Origin: Curtobacterium sp. MCBD17_032
GTDB taxonomy: Bacteria; Actinomycetota; Actinomycetes; Actinomycetales; Microbacteriaceae
DNA: 64,000 nt
Direction of reading: 5' to 3'
Assembly: GCF_003234855.1 (NCBI RefSeq)
Contig: NZ_QKTO01000013.1
Span: forward strand, 1 to 64,000
The notes below the pieces were generated by a model. The model saw only the letters and a program-made list of their open reading frames with translations, made no database searches and was not told the origin of the DNA. Shown here piece after piece: positions 8,737 through 19,270 of this stretch. The position numbers and the translations under genes are program-made. Numbering within the stretch: the first letter of the stretch is position 1; every line of letters begins with the position of its first letter.

Positions 8737-8742
8737 ACCGTA
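8737..8742 (-). promoter_or_regulatory. -10 hexamer TACGGT of the tRNA-Arg gene
   Basis: TACGGT on the minus strand ends 14 nt before the 5' end of the tRNA, leaving room for a short 5' leader. Confidence 0.4.
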
Positions 8743-8796
8743 GCAGGTCCGGACGCGCCTGACGGACGCCGGTGCGGCTCCCCGGGCGTGCCGTGC

Positions 8797-8840
8797 CGGA
8801 CGGGAGGCTCGTCACCCGTCCACCCCGGGCCTCCCGTCCG
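8797..8840 (-). terminator. 12-bp inverted repeat after the lipoprotein gene
   Basis: CGGACGGGAGGC (8797-8808) is perfectly complementary to GCCTCCCGTCCG (8829-8840), with a 20-nt loop. It lies just past the stop of the minus-strand lipoprotein gene. The same GACGGGAGGC core recurs in other intergenic hairpins of this window. Confidence 0.6.
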
Positions 8841-8852
8841 CCGCGGTGCCGG

Positions 8853-9434
8853 TCAGGGCGTCGGTGACCCGGTCGGGGCGGTGGCGTCGGGTGCGACGGC
8901 CCGCCGGACGGCGTCGACGACGGGCTGCGCCGTGCCGGGCTCGGTGAAGAGGGAGGAGCTGGCGTGGATCCAGTAGGGCCCGGCGAAGGCGTCGGCGCGA
9001 CCGGTGCCGGAGCGGAGCGAGTAGTAGCCCTCCACGGTGTAGGTCGGGACGGAGCCGCCCTGCTCGAACAGGGCGTCCTCGAGTCGGGTGATCTGCGCGC
9101 TCGGCAGGTGCGCGACCGCGACGGTCACGGTGGCGTCCTCGTCCACGCTGGACCGCCACGTGCACACGCGCCCGTCCTGCGCGGCGACCTGCGCGACGGG
9201 CGAGTCCGCCGGTGGGCGCGGCGTCCGCACCCGCTCGAACTCCTGCCCGTAGACGGAGAACGTCGTCGGCGGCACGAGGGTGTCGCAGTCCTGCGTGACG
9301 GGACGGCCGACCGCGGTGGCGCTGGGGGAGGCGGAGGGGCCGCCGCCGCCCGTGCCGGAGCAGGCCGCGAGCACGAGCGAAGCGGGGACGACGAGTGCGG
9401 CGAGTCCGGACGCCCGGAGACTGCGGGAGGTCAT
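8853..9434 (-). CDS. Putative lipoprotein of unknown function
   Basis: A 193-residue exported protein. The N-terminus [20 protein letters not shown] leads into the lipobox LAAC, so it should be lipid-anchored on the outer face of the membrane. A Gly/Ser-rich spacer follows, then a mature domain with two cysteines (QDCD and VCTW) that could form a disulfide. I recognise no named family. Start: the ATG at 9434 places the signal peptide correctly; the frame is open further upstream but that part is a shadow of argS. It is transcribed divergently from argS, with starts only 73 bp apart. Confidence 0.78.
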   Translation of the reverse strand: MTSRSLRASGLAALVVPASLVLAACSGTGGGGPSASPSATAVGRPVTQDCDTLVPPTTFSVYGQEFERVRTPRPPADSPVAQVAAQDGRVCTWRSSVDEDATVTVAVAHLPSAQITRLEDALFEQGGSVPTYTVEGYYSLRSGTGRADAFAGPYWIHASSSLFTEPGTAQPVVDAVRRAVAPDATAPTGSPTP

Positions 9435-9493
9435 GACGGACCATGATGCTGCATCGCTCCCCACGTGGTCCGGGCGGTCGCTGGACGTCCCGG

Positions 9494-9499
9494 TAGACT
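9494..9499 (+). promoter_or_regulatory. -10 hexamer TAGACT of argS, probable leaderless start
   Basis: TAGACT is followed by 8 nt and then the GTG at 9508. No ribosome binding site is visible. Confidence 0.5.
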
Positions 9500-9507
9500 C
9501 GACCGCC

Positions 9508-11178
9508 GTGACTCCTGCCGAACTCTCCGCCGCGTACCTGTCGATCCTCACGGGCATCGTCGAGCGCCGAGGCGCTGCCGACACCGTGACGGTCCAGGAG
9601 TCCCACGTGGCCCTGGAACGGCCGAAGAACCGGGCGCACGGCGACTGGGCGTCGAACGCGGCCATGCAGCTCGCGAAGCGCCTCGGGACCAACCCGCGCG
9701 AGCTCGCGACGGAGATCGCCGGCGAGCTGACCGAGCTCGACGGCGTGGACTCGGTCGACATCGCCGGGCCGGGCTTCATCAACATCACGCTCGAGGCCGC
9801 CGCGGCCGGCGAGGTCGCACGCACCGTGGTCGACCAGGGCGTGACCTTCGGGCACGGCGACCTCTACGACGGGGTCCGCATCGACCTCGAGTTCGTGTCG
9901 GCGAACCCGACCGGACCCATCCACATGGGCGGCGTGCGGTGGGCCGCGGTGGGCGACAGCCTGGCGCGCGTGTTCCAGGCGCAGGGCGGCCTCGTCACCC
10001 GCGAGTACTACTTCAACGACCACGGCAACCAGATCGACCGGTTCGCCCGCTCCCTCCTGGCGTCCGCGCTGGGGGAGCCGACGCCCGAGGACGGCTACGG
10101 CGGCGCGTACATCGGCGAGATCGCGGCCCGCGTGCTCGCGACGCTCGAGCCGGGTGTCGACGTCACGGGCATGCCGCGCGACGAAGCGCAGGAGCTGTTC
10201 CGGCGCGAGGGCGTCGAGTTCATGTTCACGGACATCAAGCGGTCGCTGCACGACTTCGGCGTCGACTTCGACGTCTTCTTCCACGAGAACTCGCTGCACG
10301 AGTCGAAGGCGGTCGACCGCGCGATCGCCCGGCTGCAGGAGCAGGGCCGGATGTACGAGGCGGACGGCGCCCTGTGGCTCCGGACGACCGACTTCGGCGA
10401 CGACCGCGACCGCGTGGTCATCAAGTCGGACGGCGAACCCGCGTACATCGCCGGCGACCTCGCCTACTACCTCGACAAGCGCGAGCGCGGCTTCGAGCGG
10501 AACCTCATCATGCTCGGCGCCGACCACCACGGCTACGTCGGCCGGATGATGGCCATGTGTGCGGCGTTCGGTGACGAGCCGGGCGTGAACCTCGAGATCC
10601 TCATCGGCCAGCTGGTGAACCTGCTCAAGGACGGCCAGCCGCTCCGGATGTCGAAGCGCAACGGCACCGTCGTGACGATGGAGGACCTCGTCGACGCCGT
10701 GGGCGTGGACGCCGGCCGGTACGCGCTCGTGCGGTTCGCGAGCGACACGGCGATCGACATCGACCTCGACCTGCTGACCAAGCGCACGAACGACAACCCG
10801 GTCTTCACCGTCCAGTACGCCCACGCCCGGACGCAGTCCGTCGCCCGCAACGCCGCGGCGTCCGGCGTGGACCGCTCGGTGTTCGATGCGTCGCTGCTCA
10901 CCCACGAGTCCGAGAGCGCCCTCCTCGGCGCCATCGCGGAGTACCCGCGGGTGGTCCGCCAGGCCGCGGAGCTCCGGGAACCGCACCGGATCGCCCGGTA
11001 CATCGAGCAGCTCGCCGGCCTGTACCACCGCTGGTACGACTCCTGCCGCGTCACGCCGCTCGGTGACGAGCCGGTGTCGGACCTGCACCGCACCCGTCTC
11101 TGGGTGAACGACGCCACGGGCCAGGTGGTCCGGAACGGCCTCGGTCTGCTCGGCGTCAGCGCGCCCGAACGGATGTAG
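9508..11178 (+). CDS. argS: Arginine--tRNA ligase
   Basis: Charges tRNA-Arg with arginine (class I synthetase). The protein has 556 residues, a normal bacterial length. It shows the N-terminal ArgS domain, the nucleotide-binding motif [11 protein letters not shown] (the HIGH-box variant used in this family), a KMSKS-type motif in RMSKRNG, and a C-terminal DALR anticodon-binding domain (QYAHAR onward). The GTG at 9508 is chosen over upstream in-frame codons because those overlap the divergent lipoprotein gene and a TAGACT box lies 8 nt before it. The LmeA-like gene follows after 2 bp. argS next to lysA and hom is a common actinobacterial arrangement. Confidence 0.97.
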   Translation: MTPAELSAAYLSILTGIVERRGAADTVTVQESHVALERPKNRAHGDWASNAAMQLAKRLGTNPRELATEIAGELTELDGVDSVDIAGPGFINITLEAAAAGEVARTVVDQGVTFGHGDLYDGVRIDLEFVSANPTGPIHMGGVRWAAVGDSLARVFQAQGGLVTREYYFNDHGNQIDRFARSLLASALGEPTPEDGYGGAYIGEIAARVLATLEPGVDVTGMPRDEAQELFRREGVEFMFTDIKRSLHDFGVDFDVFFHENSLHESKAVDRAIARLQEQGRMYEADGALWLRTTDFGDDRDRVVIKSDGEPAYIAGDLAYYLDKRERGFERNLIMLGADHHGYVGRMMAMCAAFGDEPGVNLEILIGQLVNLLKDGQPLRMSKRNGTVVTMEDLVDAVGVDAGRYALVRFASDTAIDIDLDLLTKRTNDNPVFTVQYAHARTQSVARNAAASGVDRSVFDASLLTHESESALLGAIAEYPRVVRQAAELREPHRIARYIEQLAGLYHRWYDSCRVTPLGDEPVSDLHRTRLWVNDATGQVVRNGLGLLGVSAPERM

Positions 11179-11180
11179 CG

Positions 11181-11975
11181 GTGACGTCCGCACCCGCCAC
11201 CGGTCGGGGTCGGGAGCGTCGGGGCCGGAAGCGTCGGGGCCAGACGCGTCGGGGCCGGACGCTGGCGATCGTGCTGGTCGTCGTGCTCCTGGTCCTGGCG
11301 GTCGTCGTCGTGGTCGCCGAGTTCGTCCTCCGCGGGGTCGTCGACCGGACGATCGCGGACCAGGTCGAGCAGTCGCTGCCCGACGGCACGACCGGGACGG
11401 TGGACGCGCACGTGGACGGCGTCGTCATCCCGCAGCTGGTCGGCGGGACCTTCGACCGGGTGCACATCTCCTCGGACCGGTTGACGGTGGCGGGCATCCC
11501 GCTCGCGGCGGACGTGACCGCGCGCGACCTGCCGGTGGACGGCCAGGGCGCCGTGCACGACGTCGACGGCACGGTCCGGCTCGCGGCCGGGGCGGTCAAG
11601 GACCTGGCGGCCTACTCACCGCTGTTCGAACGACTCAGGCTCATCGACGGCGGCGTCGAGCTGCGGGGCACCACCTCGGTGCTCGGCTTCGACATCGGCT
11701 ACGCGGCGGACGGCTCGGTCGCGGTGCAGTCCGACGGTCGGGGCGTCACGATCACGCCCGAGACCGTCCGCATCACCAACTCCTCGCTCGGGTTGGACCT
11801 CGACGACATCCCGGGCGTCTCGGACGTGCCCGTCCCGGTCTGCACGGCGCAGTTCCTGCCGGAGCAGCTCCGGGTCCGGTCGCTCCGGGTGACGGAGTCG
11901 GCGGCGACGGTGCGCGTCACCGCGGACGAACTCCCGCTCAGCGAGGACGGCCTGCGCACCACCGGCCGCTGCTGA
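11181..11975 (+). CDS. LmeA-like phospholipid-binding protein (DUF2993)
   Basis: 264 residues. A strongly basic N-terminus rich in Arg and Gly is followed by one membrane anchor (about residues 28-52, VLLVLAVVVVVAEF), then an exported domain of the DUF2993 family. The mycobacterial member LmeA binds phospholipids and acts in lipomannan maturation; whether that role applies here is inference. The C-terminal half contains PVPVC and ends in TTGRC, a cysteine pair. The GTG start lies 2 nt after the argS stop, so the two are probably one transcript. Confidence 0.8.
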   Translation: MTSAPATGRGRERRGRKRRGQTRRGRTLAIVLVVVLLVLAVVVVVAEFVLRGVVDRTIADQVEQSLPDGTTGTVDAHVDGVVIPQLVGGTFDRVHISSDRLTVAGIPLAADVTARDLPVDGQGAVHDVDGTVRLAAGAVKDLAAYSPLFERLRLIDGGVELRGTTSVLGFDIGYAADGSVAVQSDGRGVTITPETVRITNSSLGLDLDDIPGVSDVPVPVCTAQFLPEQLRVRSLRVTESAATVRVTADELPLSEDGLRTTGRC

Positions 11976-12028
11976 GGACCCCGCGGGCGACGAGCGTCAC
12001 ATGCGCCGGGAGGCCCGTCCCGGCCGGA

Positions 12029-12034
12029 TAGGAT
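12029..12034 (+). promoter_or_regulatory. -10 hexamer TAGGAT of lysA, probable leaderless start
   Basis: TAGGAT is followed by 8 nt and then the GTG at 12043, with no Shine-Dalgarno. This box argues against the upstream ATG at 12001, because transcription would start after it. Confidence 0.5.
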
Positions 12035-12042
12035 CGGGTCCC

Positions 12043-13464
12043 GTGAGCGAGAACCCCCTTGCGCCGCCGCGGCTGCGGTTCCCGACGGACGCGTCCGAAC
12101 TCGTCGACCGCATCTGGCCCGCGTCCGCGACGCGGACCGACGACGGCATGCTGGCGATCGGCGGTGTCGCCGCGGACGCACTCGTGGCGCAGTACGGCTC
12201 ACCCCTGTACGTCGTCGACGAGCGTGACGTCCAGTCGCGCGCCGTCCGCGTACGGAACGCCTTCACCGACGCATTCTCGCGGATCGGGACCCGGGCGCAC
12301 GTCTACTACGCGGCCAAGGCCTTCTGGACGACGCACGTCGCCCGGTGGATGGCCGACGCCGACCTCCGTCTCGACGTCTGCACGATGGGGGAGATCGCCG
12401 TCGCGCTGGCCGCGGGCGTCGACCCGGCGCTGATGGGCTTCCACGGCAACGACAAGTCCGACGCAGAACTCGAGCGCGCGGTGTCGATCGGGCTCGGCAC
12501 GGTCGTGCTCGACAGTCACGAGGAGATCGGCCGCGTCGCCCGCATCGCCGCCGAGGCCGGTGTCGTGCAGCGCGTGCGCATCCGGATCAACAGCGGGGTG
12601 CACGCCTCGACCCACGAGTTCCTGGCCACCGCACGCGAGGACCAGAAGTTCGGCATCCCGCTGTCCGAGGCCGTGCAGGCGGCGGCGGCCGTCCGTGCCG
12701 AGCCGTCCCTGGCGTTCGTGGGGCTGCACTCGCACATCGGGTCGCAGATCTTCGACGACAGCGGTTTCCGCGAGGCCGCCCGCCGGCTGATGGACGTGCA
12801 CGCCACGCTCGTCGCCACCGGTCCGGTGCCGGAACTCAACCTCGGCGGCGGTTGGGGCATCGACTACACCGAGGCGGACTCGGCCCTCGCGCCCGAGGAC
12901 GTCGCGGACGCCCTCGCCGCGATCGTCGCAGAGGAGTGCGCGTCCCGCGGCATCCCGGTGCCGGAGGTCGCGGTGGAGCCCGGCCGCTACATCGTCGGCC
13001 CGCCCGGCGTCACGCTGTACCGCGTCGGCACGATCAAGCCCATCACGGTCGAGACGGACGAGGGCACGTCGGCGACGCGCACCTACGTGTCGGTCGACGG
13101 CGGCATGAGCGACAACGTGCGGCCGGCGCTGTACGGCGCGGACTACACCGCACGCCTCGCCCGGACGTCGGAGGCCGACCCGGTGCTCACCCGCGTCGTC
13201 GGCAAGCACTGCGAGAGCGGGGACGTCGTGGTGCACGACGAGTACCTGCCCGGCGACGTGCAGCGGGACGACCTGCTCGCGGTGGCCGCGACCGGTGCCT
13301 ACTGCTGGAGCCTCGCGAGCAACTACAACCACGTCGGTCGTCCGCCGGTCGTCGCGGTCGCCGACGGCGCGGCCCGTATCCTCGTGCGTGGCGAGACCGT
13401 CGACGACCTCCTCGCCCGTGACACCGGCGTCGCGCCGGTGCCCGACACCGGTGCCGCACGCTGA
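12043..13464 (+). CDS. lysA: Diaminopimelate decarboxylase
   Basis: Final step of lysine biosynthesis: meso-diaminopimelate to lysine, PLP-dependent. 473 residues. The PLP lysine lies in YYAAKAF (about Lys92). Other family motifs are HSHIGSQI, NLGGGWGIDY, EPGRYIVG and the active-site cysteine in GKHCESGD. The GTG at 12043 (SENPLAPPRL) is preferred over the ATG at 12001 because of the -10 hexamer between them. hom follows after a 28-bp gap, so lysA probably heads the lysine/threonine operon. Confidence 0.96.
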   Translation: MSENPLAPPRLRFPTDASELVDRIWPASATRTDDGMLAIGGVAADALVAQYGSPLYVVDERDVQSRAVRVRNAFTDAFSRIGTRAHVYYAAKAFWTTHVARWMADADLRLDVCTMGEIAVALAAGVDPALMGFHGNDKSDAELERAVSIGLGTVVLDSHEEIGRVARIAAEAGVVQRVRIRINSGVHASTHEFLATAREDQKFGIPLSEAVQAAAAVRAEPSLAFVGLHSHIGSQIFDDSGFREAARRLMDVHATLVATGPVPELNLGGGWGIDYTEADSALAPEDVADALAAIVAEECASRGIPVPEVAVEPGRYIVGPPGVTLYRVGTIKPITVETDEGTSATRTYVSVDGGMSDNVRPALYGADYTARLARTSEADPVLTRVVGKHCESGDVVVHDEYLPGDVQRDDLLAVAATGAYCWSLASNYNHVGRPPVVAVADGAARILVRGETVDDLLARDTGVAPVPDTGAAR

Positions 13465-13492
13465 CCACCCGACCCGGAGAGACACCCACCCG

Positions 13493-14800
13493 ATGATCGA
13501 ATACCGCAACGTCCGCGTCGCGCTGCTGGGAGCCGGCTCGGTCGGTTCGCAGGTCGCCCGACTCCTGCTCGAGCACGGCGAGGAGCTCGCGACCCGGGCC
13601 GGCGCCGGTCTGGAGCTGGTCGGGGTCGCGGTCCGCGACGTGGAGGCGCAGCGGGACGTCGACCTGCCGCGCGCGCTCTTCACGACCGACGCCGAGTCGC
13701 TCATCCTCGGGGCCGACATCGTCGTCGAGCTCATCGGCGGCATCGAGCCGGCGCGCACCCTCGTGCTGCAGGCGCTCCAGTCCGGAGCGGACGTCGTCAC
13801 CGGGAACAAGGCGCTGCTCGCGACGCACGGCCCGGAGCTCTTCGCCGCCGCCGAGCAGGTGGGCGCACAGCTCTACTACGAGGCCGCGGTCGCCGGCGCG
13901 ATCCCGATCATCCGACCGCTGCACGACTCGCTCGCGGGCGACCGCATCGAGCGGATCATGGGCATCGTCAACGGCACGACGAACTTCATCCTCGACCTGA
14001 TGGACCGCGAGGGCGCGACCTTCGAGGACGCCCTGGCGACCGCGACGGAACTCGGGTACGCCGAGGCCGACCCGACCGCCGACGTCGAGGGCTACGACGC
14101 CGCGCAGAAGGCGGCGATCCTGGCCTCGCTCGCGTTCCACACCTCGGTCCCGCTCGCCGCCGTGCACCGTGAGGGCATCACCTCGGTCACGATCGAGCAG
14201 GTCCGCGCCGCCCGCAAGGCCGGCTACGTCGTGAAGATCCTCGCCACGTGCGAGCGTCTCACCGACGTCGACGGTCGCGAGGGCGTCAGCGCCCGCGTCT
14301 ACCCGGCGCTCGTCCCCGAGTCGCACCCGCTCGCGAGCGTGCACGGCGCGAAGAACGCCGTCTTCGTCGAGGCCGAGGCCGCCGGCGACCTCATGTTCTA
14401 CGGCGCGGGTGCCGGCGGGGTCGAGACGGCCTCCGCGGTGCTCGGCGACCTGGTGTCCGCTGCTCGTCGCCACGTGATCGGCGGTCCGGGTGTCGCGGAG
14501 TCGACCCAGTCCGCGCTGCCGGTGTTCCCGATCGGGACGGTGCGGACCCGCTACCAGATCGCGCTGCACGTGTCGGACGCCCCCGGCGTCCTGTCGACCG
14601 TCGCCGGGGTGCTCGCCGCGCACGGTGTCAGCGTCGAGACCGTCGAGCAGACCACGACGGGCGCTGCCGAGGGGACGGCGACGCTCGTGATCGGCACGCA
14701 CCTGGCGCGGGAGGCCGACCTGGCCGACACCGTCGCCGCGCTCCGCGGCGAGGACGTCGTCCTCGACGTGACCAGCGTGCTGCGGGTCGTCGGCGTCTGA
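13493..14800 (+). CDS. hom: Homoserine dehydrogenase
   Basis: Reduces aspartate semialdehyde to homoserine, the branch to threonine and methionine. 435 residues. N-terminal Rossmann motif [11 protein letters not shown], catalytic-domain signature [11 protein letters not shown], and a C-terminal ACT domain ([23 protein letters not shown] region) that usually mediates threonine feedback inhibition. The ATG at 13493 follows a purine-rich GGAGAG. The 76-bp spacer to thrC contains short C/A-rich direct repeats and an AGAGAGAAG ribosome binding site, but no terminator. Confidence 0.96.
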   Translation: MIEYRNVRVALLGAGSVGSQVARLLLEHGEELATRAGAGLELVGVAVRDVEAQRDVDLPRALFTTDAESLILGADIVVELIGGIEPARTLVLQALQSGADVVTGNKALLATHGPELFAAAEQVGAQLYYEAAVAGAIPIIRPLHDSLAGDRIERIMGIVNGTTNFILDLMDREGATFEDALATATELGYAEADPTADVEGYDAAQKAAILASLAFHTSVPLAAVHREGITSVTIEQVRAARKAGYVVKILATCERLTDVDGREGVSARVYPALVPESHPLASVHGAKNAVFVEAEAAGDLMFYGAGAGGVETASAVLGDLVSAARRHVIGGPGVAESTQSALPVFPIGTVRTRYQIALHVSDAPGVLSTVAGVLAAHGVSVETVEQTTTGAAEGTATLVIGTHLAREADLADTVAALRGEDVVLDVTSVLRVVGV

Positions 14801-14876
14801 CGCGACTCCGAGCCTCCCGACCGACCAGCCAGCCAGCCCAGACCAGACCGCCCCACCGGACAGAGAGAGAAGCCTG

Positions 14877-15956
14877 ATGGCCCACCAGTGGCAGGGAGTC
14901 CTGCGCGAGTACGCCGACCGACTCGACGTGACCGACGCGACCCCGATCGTGACGCTCGGTGAGGGCGGCACCCCGCTCATCCCGGCGCGACGACTCTCCG
15001 AGCGCACCGGCGCCCAGGTGTACGTGAAGTACGAGGGCATGAACCCGACCGGCTCCTTCAAGGACCGCGGCATGACGATGGCGATCTCGAAGGCCGTCGA
15101 ACACGGGGCCAAGGCTGTGATCTGTGCGTCCACCGGCAACACGAGCGCCTCGGCCGCCGCGTACGCCACGCACGCCGGCATCACCGCCGCGGTGCTCGTG
15201 CCCGAGGGCAAGATCGCGATGGGCAAGCTCAGCCAGGCCGTCGCGCACGACGCGCAGCTGCTGCAGGTGCAGGGCAACTTCGACGACTGCCTCGACATCG
15301 CGCGGGACCTGTCGGCGAACTACCCCGTGCACCTCGTCAACTCGGTGAACAACGACCGCATCGAGGGGCAGAAGACCGCTGCGTTCGAGGTCGTCGACGT
15401 CCTCGGGGACGCGCCGGACTTCCACTTCCTGCCGGTCGGCAACGCGGGCAACTACACCGCGTACTCACGCGGGTACCGCGAGGACGTCGCCTCGGGTCGT
15501 TCGTCGAAGATGCCGCGCATGTTCGGGTTCCAGGCGGCGGGGTCCGCTCCGATCGTCTCCGGCGAGGTCGTGCGGCACCCGGAGACCATCGCGTCCGCGA
15601 TCCGGATCGGGAACCCGGCGTCGTGGCAGTTCGCGCTCGAGGCCCGTGCGGAGACCGACGGCTACTTCGGCGCGATCCCGGACGAGGCGATCCTGGCCGC
15701 GCACCACATCCTCTCCGCCGAGGTGGGCGTCTTCGTCGAGCCTGCTTCGGCCATCGGTGTCGCCGGACTCCTCGAGCGGTCCGACGCGGGCGTGGTCCCG
15801 AAGGGTTCGACGGTCGTCATCACGGTGACGGGGCACGGTCTGAAGGACCCGCAGTGGGCGCTCCGCACGCAGGACGGTGGCGAGGTCGCGCCGACGAGCG
15901 TGCCGGTGGACACCGCCGCGATCGCGGACGTGCTCGGACTGGTCAGCGCGCGGTGA
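14877..15956 (+). CDS. thrC: Threonine synthase
   Basis: Converts O-phosphohomoserine to threonine, PLP-dependent. 359 residues, the short class found in actinobacteria. The PLP lysine is in PTGSFKDRG (Lys62). The Gly-rich phosphate-binding region appears as [11 protein letters not shown]. The ribosome binding site AGAGAGAAG precedes the ATG. Its TGA stop overlaps a possible GTG start of thrB (GTGA at 15953-15956). Confidence 0.96.
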   Translation: MAHQWQGVLREYADRLDVTDATPIVTLGEGGTPLIPARRLSERTGAQVYVKYEGMNPTGSFKDRGMTMAISKAVEHGAKAVICASTGNTSASAAAYATHAGITAAVLVPEGKIAMGKLSQAVAHDAQLLQVQGNFDDCLDIARDLSANYPVHLVNSVNNDRIEGQKTAAFEVVDVLGDAPDFHFLPVGNAGNYTAYSRGYREDVASGRSSKMPRMFGFQAAGSAPIVSGEVVRHPETIASAIRIGNPASWQFALEARAETDGYFGAIPDEAILAAHHILSAEVGVFVEPASAIGVAGLLERSDAGVVPKGSTVVITVTGHGLKDPQWALRTQDGGEVAPTSVPVDTAAIADVLGLVSAR

Positions 15957-15988
15957 GCGTCGACCGCTCGTCCGGACCGGGGGAGGGC

Positions 15989-16978
15989 ATGATCGCCCGA
16001 GCAGCTGTACCGGCCGGACGGGCGGTCCGCGTGCGCGTCCCGGCGACCTCCGCCAACCTCGGCCCGGGGTTCGACTCCCTGGGGCTCGCGCTGTCGCTCT
16101 ACGACGAGGTCGACGTCCGCGTCCGTGCCGAACCGGGCGCGATCGTGACGATCGACGGCGTCGGGGCCGGCGAGGTCGCGACGGACGACACGAACCTGGT
16201 CGTCCGGGCCGTCCGCCGTGGCTTCGAGCACGCCGGCGTCCCGCAGCCCGGGCTCGAGCTGCACGCGACGAACGCCATCCCCCACGGCCGCGGCATGGGG
16301 TCGTCCGCCGCCGCCATCGTCGCCGGGCTGATGGCCGCGCGCGGGCTCCTCGCCGGCGTGGTCGACCTGGACGCGTCCACGCTGCTGAGCCTCGCCACCG
16401 AGATGGAGGGGCACCCGGACAACGTCGCCCCCGCGCTCTTCGGTGGTCTGACGATCGCGTGGATGACCGCCGACGGTCCGGCGTACAAGCGGTTGCTCGT
16501 GCACCGCGGGGTGTCGCCCGTCGTCTTCGTCCCGACGTCGACGCTCTCGACGAAGCTCGCGCGGTCCCTGCAGCCGATGACGGTGCCGCACGAGGACGCG
16601 GCCTTCAACGTCTCGCGGTCTGCGCTGCTCGTGGCGGCGCTCATCCAGAGCCCGGAACTGCTGCTCGCGGCCACCGAGGACCGGCTCCACCAGGCCTACC
16701 GCGCCAGCGCGATGCCCGAGACGGACGCCCTGATCGGGCTCCTCCGGCAGCACGGTCTGGCGGCCGTCGTCTCGGGCGCCGGGCCGAGCCTCCTGGTGAT
16801 GGGGAGCGACCCGGCACAGCGGCTCGCGGCGGCCGGACTGGTCGAGCGACACGCCGAGTCCACCTGGCGGGCGCTCATGCTGGCCGTCGACCTCGGTGGT
16901 GCTACAGTGAAGCCGCACCCGACGCTCGAAGCCGAACTCGCGGAGGCGTCGACCATCCCAGGTCGACCGCCACGCTGA
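15989..16978 (+). CDS. thrB: Homoserine kinase
   Basis: Phosphorylates homoserine (GHMP kinase family), supplying the substrate of ThrC. 329 residues from this ATG. Family motifs: VPATSANLGPGFDSLG at the N-terminus, the ATP loop PHGRGMGSSAAA, and the C-terminal VSGAGPSLLVMG. A GGGGAGGG tract lies very close to the ATG at 15989. The GTG at 15953, overlapping the thrC stop, would add 12 residues and allow translational coupling, so the start is not settled. No terminator is evident before the rho leader. Confidence 0.94.
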   Translation: MIARAAVPAGRAVRVRVPATSANLGPGFDSLGLALSLYDEVDVRVRAEPGAIVTIDGVGAGEVATDDTNLVVRAVRRGFEHAGVPQPGLELHATNAIPHGRGMGSSAAAIVAGLMAARGLLAGVVDLDASTLLSLATEMEGHPDNVAPALFGGLTIAWMTADGPAYKRLLVHRGVSPVVFVPTSTLSTKLARSLQPMTVPHEDAAFNVSRSALLVAALIQSPELLLAATEDRLHQAYRASAMPETDALIGLLRQHGLAAVVSGAGPSLLVMGSDPAQRLAAAGLVERHAESTWRALMLAVDLGGATVKPHPTLEAELAEASTIPGRPPR

Positions 16979-17006
16979 TCCGGTGCGTGGGGCACTCTCT
17001 CCAGAT

Positions 17007-17065
17007 CACCGTTCCCGGTCCGTCGTCTGAACGACGGCCGTTGCACATCCGCAACGGGAACGGTG
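17007..17065 (+). promoter_or_regulatory. Highly foldable leader upstream of rho
   Basis: CACCGTTCCCG (17007-17017) is an 11-bp perfect complement of CGGGAACGGTG (17055-17065). Inside lie CCGTCGT-CTGA-ACGACGG (17020-17037, 7-bp stem) and CCGTTGC-N6-GCAACGG (17038-17057, 7-bp stem). The last stem shares three bases with the outer helix, so the two are partly exclusive. The element ends 42 nt before the rho GTG. A role in rho autoregulation is inference. Confidence 0.5.
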
Positions 17066-17107
17066 GAAACTCTCCGCGTTCTGCGGTCGGAAGGAACCAT
17101 CAGCATC

Positions 17108-19267
17108 GTGACCGACGTCACCACCTCCACCGGTTCGGTGGAGATCCCCACTGACCTGCGCGCGCTCCGTCTCCCGGAGCTCCAGCGCATCGCCTCCTCC
17201 CTCGGGATCACCGGGCTCTCGAAGCTCCGCAAGGGCGACCTCATCGCCTCGATCGAGGACAAGCGTCCGGCCGAGGCACCCGCCACGGTCACGCCGACCC
17301 TCGACGGCGCCGGCACCGGCACCCCGGTCGCGGACACCACCGACCAGCCCGCGGCGGAGCCCGCACAGCAGGCGCCGGCGGAGCGCGACGAGCAGCCCGC
17401 CGAGCCGGTCGCCGAGGCCCCGGCCCGCGGCCGCCGCAACCGCCGTGCTTCCTCCGGTGGCACCGTCAGCGCCGAGCCGACCGCCGCGGCCGCGCACACG
17501 AACGCCGGTCACACCGGCACCGAGGACCTCCTCGCCGGGCTCGACCAGGTCCGCGCCGAGAAGGACGCGCAGGAGGCCGCGCAGACCGGTCAGCGTCGTG
17601 GTCGCGGTCGCGACCGCCAGGCGCAGCAGGCCGACGGCCAGGAGGCCCGGGGCGCCACCGCGGAGGTCCAAGTCCCGGCCGCGGACGCCGCCGAGCAGGG
17701 CGACCAGGACGTCGCGCAGCAGCACGACGGCCAGCAGGCCGACCAGTCCGACCAGGGCGACCAGGCCGAGGGTGGCTCGCGTCGCGGCCGTCGCAGTCGC
17801 GGTCGTGGTCGTGGTCGTGGTCAGAACGGCGACCAGGCCGAGCAGAACGGCCAGCAGCCCGAGGCCGACAAGGCCGAGCCGAAGCAGCAGCAGAACGGCA
17901 AGCAGCAGAACCCCGACAAGGGCGAGCAGAAGCAGAACGGCCAGCAGAAGCAGGCCGAGCAGCAGCGCGGCGACCAGCAGCGCGCCGACCAGCAGCGCGC
18001 CGCCGAGCAGGAGGCCGAGAACGGTCGCACCCGTCGGCAGCGTGACCGCAAGCGCGGTCGCGGCGGGCAGAACGACGAGTTCGAGCCCGAGGTCACCGAG
18101 GACGACGTCCTCATCCCGATCGCCGGCATCCTCGACGTCCTCGACAACTACGCGTTCGTGCGGACCACGGGGTACCTGCCGGGGCCGGAGGACGTCTACG
18201 TCTCCCTCGGTCAGGTCAAGAAGTACCACCTGCGCAAGGGCGACGCGGTCGTCGGCGCGATCAAGCAGCCGCAGGGTGGCGAGCAGCAGAGCCGGCAGAA
18301 GTACAACGCGCTGGTCAAGATCGACACGATCAACGGTCAGACCGCCGACGAGGCCGCGGCCCGCGTCGAGTTCCAGGACCTCACCCCGCTCTACCCGAAC
18401 GAGCGTCTGCGCCTCGAGACGGAGCCGGCGAAGATCTCGACCCGCATCATCGACCTCGTGTCGCCGATCGGCAAGGGTCAGCGCGGTCTCATCGTCTCCC
18501 CGCCGAAGGCCGGCAAGACCGTCGTGCTGCAGGCCATCGCGAACGCCGTCTCGAAGAACAACCCCGAGGCGCACCTCATGGTCGTCCTCGTCGACGAGCG
18601 TCCCGAAGAGGTCACCGACATGCAGCGCACGGTGAAGGGTGAGGTCATCGCCTCGACCTTCGACCGTCCCGCCGAGGACCACACGACGGTCGCCGAACTC
18701 GCCATCGAGCGTGCGAAGCGCCTGGTCGAGCTCGGACACGACGTCGTCGTGCTGCTCGACTCGATCACCCGCCTGGGCCGCGCGTACAACCTCGCCACCC
18801 CGCCGTCGGGCCGCGTGCTCTCGGGCGGCGTCGACTCAGCCGCGCTCTACCCCGTCAAGCGCTTCTTCGGTGCCGCTCGGAACATCGAGAACGGCGGTTC
18901 GCTGACCATCCTCGCCACGGCGCTCGTCGAGACCGGGTCGAAGATGGACGAGGTGATCTTCGAGGAGTTCAAGGGCACCGGCAACATGGAGCTCCGCCTG
19001 AACCGGCACCTCGCCGACAAGCGGATCTTCCCGGCCGTCGACATCAACGCGTCCGGCACCCGTCGCGAGGAGCAGCTGCTCTCCGCCGACGAGGTCGCGA
19101 TCACCTGGCGTCTGCGCCGTGCCCTCGCCGGACTCGACCCGCAGCAGGCGCTCGACGTCGTGCTCCGGAACCTCAAGGAGACGCAGTCCAACGTCGAGTT
19201 CCTCGTCCAGATCCAGAAGTCGGTGCCGGCGACCAACGGTCACCACGGCAGCGGCCACCAGGAGTAA
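17108..19267 (+). CDS. rho: Transcription termination factor Rho
   Basis: ATP-dependent RNA helicase that ends transcription. 719 residues, far longer than the roughly 420 of enterobacterial Rho. The extra length is a low-complexity Gln/Gly/Asp/Arg-rich insertion (about residues 55-325) between the Rho_N helix domain and the primary RNA-binding domain, as is typical of actinobacteria. The RNA-binding part begins [13 protein letters not shown]. Walker A is [12 protein letters not shown] (Lys470), with Q-loop and R-loop regions conserved further on. The GTG at 17108 is preceded by GGAAGGA; an upstream in-frame GTG at 17063 lies inside the leader structure and is less likely. Confidence 0.96.
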   Translation: MTDVTTSTGSVEIPTDLRALRLPELQRIASSLGITGLSKLRKGDLIASIEDKRPAEAPATVTPTLDGAGTGTPVADTTDQPAAEPAQQAPAERDEQPAEPVAEAPARGRRNRRASSGGTVSAEPTAAAAHTNAGHTGTEDLLAGLDQVRAEKDAQEAAQTGQRRGRGRDRQAQQADGQEARGATAEVQVPAADAAEQGDQDVAQQHDGQQADQSDQGDQAEGGSRRGRRSRGRGRGRGQNGDQAEQNGQQPEADKAEPKQQQNGKQQNPDKGEQKQNGQQKQAEQQRGDQQRADQQRAAEQEAENGRTRRQRDRKRGRGGQNDEFEPEVTEDDVLIPIAGILDVLDNYAFVRTTGYLPGPEDVYVSLGQVKKYHLRKGDAVVGAIKQPQGGEQQSRQKYNALVKIDTINGQTADEAAARVEFQDLTPLYPNERLRLETEPAKISTRIIDLVSPIGKGQRGLIVSPPKAGKTVVLQAIANAVSKNNPEAHLMVVLVDERPEEVTDMQRTVKGEVIASTFDRPAEDHTTVAELAIERAKRLVELGHDVVVLLDSITRLGRAYNLATPPSGRVLSGGVDSAALYPVKRFFGAARNIENGGSLTILATALVETGSKMDEVIFEEFKGTGNMELRLNRHLADKRIFPAVDINASGTRREEQLLSADEVAITWRLRRALAGLDPQQALDVVLRNLKETQSNVEFLVQIQKSVPATNGHHGSGHQE

Positions 19268-19270
19268 CGC

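Noticed and set aside
12001..12042. ATG at 12001 as the lysA start
   Set aside because: A TAGGAT -10 box lies between it and the GTG at 12043, the encoded residues (RREARPGRIG) do not match the family, and there is no ribosome binding site.
17063..17107. GTG at 17063 as the rho start
   Set aside because: It lies at the end of the structured leader and lacks a ribosome binding site, while GGAAGGA precedes the GTG at 17108.
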